From: Ectothiorhodospiraceae bacterium | GTDB lineage: Bacteria > Pseudomonadota > Gammaproteobacteria > HK1 | Length of the DNA: 64,000 nucleotides | Assembly: GCA_024234875.1 (NCBI GenBank) | Contig: JACKNM010000010.1 | Span: 62,001 to 126,000, forward strand | Direction: 5' to 3' | Shown here: positions 62,609-64,000 of the stretch, one piece after another | How positions within the stretch are numbered: position 1 is the stretch's first letter | Layout of the letters: every line of letters starts with the position of its first letter | Notes under the pieces: model-generated | What the model saw: the letters and a program-made list of their open reading frames with translations, nothing else | What the model was told of the DNA's origin: nothing | The model's database searches: none | Translations under genes and position numbers: made by a program

Positions 62609-62631
62609 AGGCCTGCTGCGAGGCTCGCTGA
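62588..62631. repeat. Degenerate relative of the 134-bp MITE-like element
   Basis: CAGAGGGTGT and, 14 bases on, CCTGCTGCGAGGC match the left end of the element at 42725 with the same spacing, while the inner TTACAAA is lost. No right end is present. It covers the stop of the PfkB gene (62606-62608). Confidence 0.55.
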
Positions 62632-62640
62632 GCGCACCGG

Positions 62641-64000
62641 TCAGGACGCAGCGCGCAGCGTCGACGCCTCGCCGAACGGGCGTGGACGGCCGACGCCGTA
62701 GCCCTGCGCGTAGTCCACGCCGAGCTCGCGCAACACCGCCAGGATGGCGTCGTTCTCCACGAACTCTGCGATCGTGCGTTTGCCCATCACGTGGCCCATC
62801 TCGTTGATCGACTTCACCATCGCTCGATCGATGGGATCGTCGACCACCTCGCGCACGAACATGCCGTCGATCTTCAGATAGTCGACCGGCAGCGTCTTCA
62901 GGTATGCGAACGAGGACAGGCCGCTGCCGAAGTCGTCGAGTGCGAAGCAACACCCGAGCGCGCGCAGGGTCACCATGAAGTGCGTGGCGCGCGCGAGATT
63001 GGTGATGGCCGCGGTCTCGGTGATCTCGAAGCAGATGCGCTGGGGTGGGATCCCGGTGTGGTCGAACTGGAGGCGGATGAAATCGAGGATGTCGTCGTCG
63101 GCCAGGGAATGCCCCGACAGGTTGATCGAGCACAGGTGCAGGCGCGCGAGCATCGACGGCGAGTCGGCGAGGCGTGCGAGCGCGGTCTCGATCACCCAGC
63201 GGTCCAGGCGGCCGATGAGGTTGTAGCGCTCGGCCGCCGGCAGGAACAGGCCCGGTGACACCTGACGGCCGCTCTCGTCCTCCATGCGCAGCAGCAGCTC
63301 GTAGTGCTCGCCCTCGTCGCTGGCGGTCGGGCCGACGCCGACGATCGGCTGGCAGTCGAGGCGCAGGCGGTGCTCGTCGAGCGCGTGCTGGAGCTTGACC
63401 ACCCAGCGCATCTCGCGCTGGCGGTCGGCAATCGCCGCGTCGTCCTCGCGGAACAGGTGGACCCGATTGCGTCCGCCGTCCTTCGCCGTGTAGCACGCGC
63501 CGTCGGCCGCGCTCAGCACCTCGGACACGCTCGAGCTGGTCGCGGTGACCGGCACCAGGCCGATGCTCGCGCCGACGCGGAACACCTTGCCCTCCCAGTG
63601 GAAGCGGAACTCCTCCACGCAGCGGCGCAGTGCCGCCGCGACCACCTGGGCCTGCCCCAACGAGCAGTTCTCGAGCAGCACCCCGAACTCGTCGCCGCCG
63701 AGCCGGGCGAGGGTGTCGTTCTTGCGCACCACCTCGCGCAGCACCGAGGCGAGATTGCGCAGCAACTCGTCACCGGCGAGGTGGCCGCAGGTGTCGTTGA
63801 TGACCTTGAACTGGTCGAGGTCGAGGTAGCACATCGCGTGGACCACGCCCTCGCTCTGGCTGAGCGCCAGCGCGTCCTCGAGGCGCGCCTCGAACTCGCG
63901 TCGGTTCGGAAGCCCGGTGAGCGCGTCGCTGCGCGCCTGCTGACTGAGCTGCTCGGACAGGCGATGGGTCTCGGTGATGTCGGTGTAGGTCGCGACCATC
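62641..64000 (-). CDS. GGDEF-EAL protein, N-terminus beyond window
   Basis: The frame stays open to the window end, so only the C-terminal ~453 residues are seen. It begins with a PAS-linker end (VATYTDITETHRLSEQLSQQ). The GGDEF domain follows (DALTGLPNRREFEARLEDAL, with RLGGDEFGVLLEN, intact). The EAL domain shows YELLLRMEDESG (ELL rather than EAL), RICFEITETAAITNLARATH (ExT), ALDDFGSGLSSFAYLKTLPV (DDFG-S-G) and LKIDGMFV (KxD), so the metal and catalytic residues are kept. It makes and/or degrades cyclic-di-GMP. A ligand-sensing part lies beyond the window. Confidence 0.9.
   Translation of the reverse strand, partial: MVATYTDITETHRLSEQLSQQARSDALTGLPNRREFEARLEDALALSQSEGVVHAMCYLDLDQFKVINDTCGHLAGDELLRNLASVLREVVRKNDTLARLGGDEFGVLLENCSLGQAQVVAAALRRCVEEFRFHWEGKVFRVGASIGLVPVTATSSSVSEVLSAADGACYTAKDGGRNRVHLFREDDAAIADRQREMRWVVKLQHALDEHRLRLDCQPIVGVGPTASDEGEHYELLLRMEDESGRQVSPGLFLPAAERYNLIGRLDRWVIETALARLADSPSMLARLHLCSINLSGHSLADDDILDFIRLQFDHTGIPPQRICFEITETAAITNLARATHFMVTLRALGCCFALDDFGSGLSSFAYLKTLPVDYLKIDGMFVREVVDDPIDRAMVKSINEMGHVMGKRTIAEFVENDAILAVLRELGVDYAQGYGVGRPRPFGEASTLRAAS

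Overview
The window is a 64-kb, GC-rich (roughly two-thirds or more G+C) bacterial chromosome segment, densely coding on both strands. It has no rRNA, tRNA, CRISPR, phage or plasmid genes that I can see. Gene families (NhaR-like LysR regulator, HPF/RaiA, PEP-CTERM surface protein, RpoN-type promoters, AlkB behind a CTGT-N8-ACAG box, GGDEF/EAL proteins, RAYT transposase with REPs) point to a Gram-negative proteobacterium. My best guess is an environmental, possibly marine or salt-exposed gammaproteobacterium, but the taxon is inference.

Layout. 1-8.2 kb: a truncated LysR regulator, an HPF-like protein, an MFS transporter, a PEP-CTERM protein behind a strong sigma-54 promoter, a small operon (AhpD-like protein plus an unknown HExxH protein), an AllA-like protein, a TSCPD protein, and a RAYT transposase flanked by REP repeats. 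8.2-18 kb: AlkB with a candidate LexA box, a DAO-type oxidase, DMT transporters, an FAD oxidoreductase behind a second sigma-54 promoter, and a 1.4-kb-residue FG-GAP/VCBS protein built from about 21 tandem repeats and interrupted by two compensating indels. 18-28 kb: a tightly coupled operon that closely matches the known cyclohexanecarboxylate route (AliA-, AliB-, BadK-, BadH- and BadI-like enzymes), extended by 3-hydroxyacyl-CoA dehydrogenases, a CaiB/BaiF CoA-transferase and a 2-hydroxyacid dehydrogenase, with a divergent shikimate-dehydrogenase-like gene. 28-36 kb: LLM flavin oxidoreductase, MFS, exported protein, diguanylate cyclase, methyltransferase, PPK2, FMN reductase, exonuclease III.

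36-46 kb: a PhyH dioxygenase diverges from an uptake/catabolic operon (CUT1-type ABC transporter with ATPase, SDR, DHDPS-family lyase, two TauD/TfdA dioxygenases). 46-48 kb: a fused glycine/sarcosine/dimethylglycine methyltransferase for betaine synthesis, preceded by an unusually hairpin-rich leader. 48-51.8 kb: hydratase, D-cysteine desulfhydrase-like protein, MFS and Sel1 protein. 51.9-60.8 kb: an eight-gene minus-strand operon joining a second ABC importer (without its own ATPase) to a three-component flavin dehydrogenase (HcnABC/hydroxyproline-dehydrogenase type), an aminotransferase and a second DHDPS-family lyase. 61-64 kb: PNPOx-like, PfkB-like and a truncated GGDEF-EAL protein.

Functionally the window is a catabolic and uptake region for organic acids and N-containing small molecules, with osmolyte synthesis and surface/biofilm proteins. 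The most unusual layer is short repeats: at least four families of REP/REPIN/MITE-like elements, several of which supply the 3' ends of genes.
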